A stretch of 31,661 nucleotides of DNA from Salisapilia sapeloensis. Taxonomy: Eukaryota > Oomycota > Peronosporomycetes > Peronosporales > Salisapiliaceae. The stretch covers positions 1 through 31,661 of the forward strand of contig JAADVB010000217.1 of assembly GCA_023334545.1 (NCBI GenBank). The letters are read 5' to 3'. The notes under the pieces are model-generated. The model saw only the letters and a program-made list of their open reading frames with translations, ran no database searches and had not been told where the DNA came from. Shown here one piece after another: positions 28,275 to 31,661 of this stretch (the stretch's first letter is position 1; every line of letters begins with the position of its first letter). Made by a program: the position numbers and the translations under genes.

Positions 28275-31200
28275 ATGACGTGGTACGCAGATGGTACATT
28301 GACAACAGCATCGAAACGAAGCAAGAGCCTCGTCGAGATGGCAGATCTCGAGGCTGCGATTGCAGCGGAGGAAGCGAATAGCTGCGAGAAAAGTTTCTTT
28401 GAAGAGCATGGACGAGCTAAGGAACTAGTACATGCATTCACACAGTCCTCGGATCCTTTGGAGATGGAGCAGCACCTCGAAGCTCTCATCATTATCGTAC
28501 GACCTTTTATTCTAGACATGTAGTAGCCTTGTGCGAGTATATGAACGTGTAAATGCAGATAGATAAGTACATGGAACAGTCTTACCTACTAGATGCGTAT
28601 TTGCAAATGCTTCTCACGCCAGTAATGGATTCGATCAAGAATATCATGATATCCGCCGTCGCATCCTCGACTTCCAGTGATGCACAAGCATTTCCCTATC
28701 AGATATATAAAGATCCGAAGTTACACAAACTCTGCCAATGGGTTTATCAACTCTGTCGAGTTCGAGGCCACAAGACCATTGTCAAAGTGCTTCCACATGA
28801 AGTCGCAGATTTCGAACCTGCGCTATTCCTTCTTCAGTCACAGGACAAAAGCGACCACTCGACATGGGAGACGCGATACGTTCTACTGTTATGGCTTGCC
28901 ATGCTTTGTCTTGTTCCGTTTGATCTGTCCTCCATTGATTCGTCTTCTGTCGATCCGTCTTCCACTTCCATCGTCGATACGATCCTCACGCTCTGCAAAG
29001 GCTATCTATCGGATCCAGGTCCGACACAAATAGCCGCGAGCATTTGTCTTGGTCGTCTTCTAAGTCGTCCAGACATGGAAAACGATGTACTCGACAGGTT
29101 CTTGCAATGGGCGAATCAGGAATTGGCTGTCGCTGTGGCGGATGACGACAGTGATGCCTCCGTCGTTCGAGCTCCTCGAGCTAGTCACATCACGGGAATC
29201 ATGCAGACACTTGCTCACATCGTCAAAAACTCTCCTCGTGACAAGCATCATGATGCCAGTCGAGTCTACTTTACTCGTGTCCTTCAGCTCAGTACAAAGC
29301 TAGCGGAAGAAGCGGACGACCCGAATCCGAATATCTACAGCAGTACCGTCCATCGCAAGTTTAGTGTCAAACTCGTACAACGTCTTGGACTATTATATCT
29401 ACCTCCGAAAGTGCGTTCCTGGCGCTATCAACGTGGTGTTCGATCTCTAGAGTTGAACATGGAGTCTGCTGGTATACCAAACGCAAGCGTCGGCAAGTCT
29501 CAGATGATTTCTAATACGACATCGACCGTCTCCCAGAGCTCGAATCAAGTGGACGAAAAAAATGACCAAGAGGAAGAGCAGGATGTGGAGAATATTGAAG
29601 AGTTAGAACAGATCGTAGAAGTACTTTTAAGCGGTTTACGTGATAAAGATACAGTCGTTCGATGGTCGGCTGCCAAAGGTGTCGGTCGCATCACTGGAAG
29701 ACTTCCGTATGCATTCGCAGATGACATTGTCCAAGCTGTATTGGAGCTCTTCGTGGCGACGGAAGGTGATGCGTCGTGGCATGGAGCTAGCTTAGCTGTA
29801 GCAGAACTAGCTCGACGAGGAGTACTGTTACCACAGCGTCTTCCAGAAGCGACAAACTGCGTTGCGAGAGCGCTTGGGTACGATGTCCGTCGTGGAAACC
29901 ATAGCGTTGGAGCTCATGTTCGAGACGCTGCTTGCTACTCGTGCTGGTCCTTTGCTCGTGCATACGATCCACACCTATTGCTTCCTTACTTGGAGAAAGT
30001 GTTGGCACCAGCGATGCTCACGACTTGTGTGTTTGATCGTGAGTTAAATTGTCGTCGAGCGGCGTCTGCTGCCTTCCAAGAGTGTGTTGGTCGACAGGGA
30101 CGAGAGAACTTTCCCCATGGCATCGACTTGCTGACAAACGCAGACTACTTTGCCGTCGCGAACTTGAGACATGCGTACTTGGACGTCAGTGTTTTTGTTG
30201 CGTCCTTCCCAGAGTATCGATACTTTCTACTCGACCACTTGTTGTCAGCTAAAACCAGCCATTGGCATGTCTCCATTCGACAGCTAGCAGCCAAAGCGTT
30301 AGGACAGATCAGTGCCTTAGATCTGCCGTACACAATGTCCGTTGTCCTACCGAGACTATTGGCATTTGCTGTGCGTGACGATGTCGAGGTGATCGCTCGA
30401 CATGGTGCTGTCTTATCCATTGCCGAGGTCCTGAGCTCATTGACACAAGTGTGTGCGACGATAGATGGGGAAATTCAAAAGAAAGTCAAGACACTGGCGT
30501 TGGATCTAGATAAGAAACGACTCTTTCGAGGTCGCGGTGGCGAGATGGTTCGACTCGCCATTTGCCGCGTCATTGAAAGTATTGCAATAGCTCGTCTAGG
30601 CCTTAGTTTCCCACTCGTAAAAAAGTATCTAGCGATTCTAGAAGAATGCTTCTGCCATGCGACGGAACATGTACGCCGTGCTGCGATCGATGCTTTTGCT
30701 GTTTTCACTCGACAGTACTGCGCGAAGATTCTACTGGTTGGAAAAGATGAACATAAGAAGTTTTTGCAGAGTGTCCTACCTCATTTAATGTCATCAGGCA
30801 TTAAAGTGAATGTCAAGGAGGGAGGCAAGGAGGTGACAATGTTCAATTTGAACATGTCGATCCGACGCGGATGTCTACGAGCGATCGGTGTCGCGTCTAA
30901 GGAGATGGTCGGACCTGTCGCGAACGAGTGTGCCGAGTTGTTGTTTGAAGCAGCGGATGTGAAGAGACAGGATGGGGATGAAGCTGATGCGGAGAGTCGA
31001 GTGGAAGCGATCAAAGCGATTGAAGAATTGTTCGGTCGAACGGGAGAGGATACCATCGTGGAATTAAGAGGGGTGGAAGGGAAGGCTGTGGAGACTTTGA
31101 TTCGTTGCATTCATGATGACTATAGCGTGGATGACCGAGGCGATGTCGGCTCTTGGATTCGAAAGCAAGCCATGATATCACTAGAAAAGCTACTGCTTAG

Positions 31201-31661
31201 TCGAGTCACAGGCGTCGCAGCTCTTGTTGATCGACGAGTGTCTAGCCTGTATGGCGAAGGAAATATCCGACAGGTTGTTCCGTTCCCACGTCATGTGGAA
31301 GACGAACCGACGGATCCAATGTGTCTTATACAATTCGAGAAACCAGCATTTGGATACTACTACTTTCCGTTTAATGGAAGTGGCTATCTACGCTTGTCCC
31401 ACGTCTCTTTGCTACCTGAAGATAATGATAACGATAAACCATTTGTTCTGCCGACAATGGAAGAGAGGGAGAGACTTGCATCGATGAATGATATAGTCCA
31501 TGGCTCCTCGCCTGTCTTCGTCCAACGCATTCCGCCTGCTCTAGTTAGTGATTACTTCAATGCACTCTTCAAGCAGCTTAGTGAGAAGCTAGACAACTTG
31601 CGTCAGACAGCAGGTCAGATCCTCTTTCGTCTCTTGCACTCATCCGTTCCTCGCATTGACG
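28275..31661 (+). CDS. TBCD: Tubulin-folding cofactor D (TBCD), 5' part, cut by right edge
   Basis: TBCD binds beta-tubulin and helps assemble and take apart the alpha/beta-tubulin dimer with cofactors C, E and the GTPase ARL2. Exon 1 is 28275-28496 and exon 2 runs from 28559 to the right edge. The 62-nt intron (GTACGA..ATGCAG) joins EALIII to IDKYMEQSYLLD, a strongly TBCD-like junction. Family landmarks follow: RVRGHKTIVKVLPHEVADFEP, WETRYVLLLWLAMLCLVPFDL, VRWSAAKGVGRITGRLP, FDRELNCRRAASAAFQECVGRQG and GDVGSWIRKQAM, all within HEAT-like helical repeats. About 1100 residues are visible; the C-terminus is missing. An acidic insert (DEKNDQEEEQDVENIEELE) sits between repeats. The start is uncertain: 28275 is the first ATG, 28338 (MADLEAAI) is also in good context, and the frame is open further upstream. 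Confidence 0.9.

Noticed and set aside
1-31661. CRISPR, phage, bacterial operon or intact transposon
   Set aside because: No regular repeat-spacer array, integrase, transposase or reverse transcriptase frame was seen; genes and introns are eukaryotic.

Overview
The window is nuclear DNA of a compact eukaryotic genome, most likely an oomycete or close stramenopile relative. The evidence is eukaryote-only gene families (coronin, TRAX, diflavin reductase, Rad1, INPP4, TBCD, serine palmitoyltransferase), very short GT..AG introns (12 of 13 are 52-78 nt, nearly all with GTA donors), intergenic gaps often of only 40-350 bp, and Inr-like TCAYTYY motifs upstream of some genes. The genus cannot be fixed from this window. 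The tiny introns would suit an Albugo-like compact genome, but that is a guess. There is no sign of bacterial, phage or viral DNA, a CRISPR array, rRNA, tRNA or an intact transposon.

Layout, left to right. 1-594 (+): 3' end of a serine palmitoyltransferase LCB2 paralog. 637-1437 (-): TRAX, 3 exons. 1785-3209 (+): coronin. 3502-4249 (-): unknown acidic/basic protein, 2 exons. 4326-6278 (-): NDOR1/Tah18 diflavin reductase, 3 exons. 6279-7937: gene-poor AT-rich gap. 7938-9379 (-): Orc1/Cdc6-type AAA+ replication initiator, 2 exons. 9620-10660 (+): Rad1 of the 9-1-1 clamp, 2 exons. 11338-12807 (-): complete LCB2. 13470-21591 (+): a 2662-residue protein with about 18 IQ-like motifs, a coiled coil, five B-box-like zinc fingers and a UBA-like tail, 3 exons. 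21700-22562 (+): small coiled-coil protein, 4 exons. 22656-26084 (-): PH-C2-INPP4 phosphoinositide 4-phosphatase, single exon. 26445-26999 (+): TPR-MYND protein. 27102-27934 (-): METTL13/EEF1AKMT4-like methyltransferase, 2 exons. 28275-31661 (+): tubulin-folding cofactor D, 5' part, cut by the right edge.

Most genes are ordinary housekeeping genes: sphingolipid synthesis, small-RNA and tRNA processing (TRAX), actin, cytosolic Fe-S assembly, DNA replication and checkpoint, phosphoinositides, and tubulin folding. Five head-to-head pairs share short intergenic regions. The most suggestive is the replication initiator with the checkpoint clamp subunit Rad1. Several neighbours end tail-to-tail within about 100 bp.

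The most novel element is the giant IQ/B-box protein with the small coiled-coil gene 108 bp downstream on the same strand. I could not match that architecture to a named family. Exon structures were inferred by eye from reading-frame continuity, splice consensus and family similarity. No transcript data were available.
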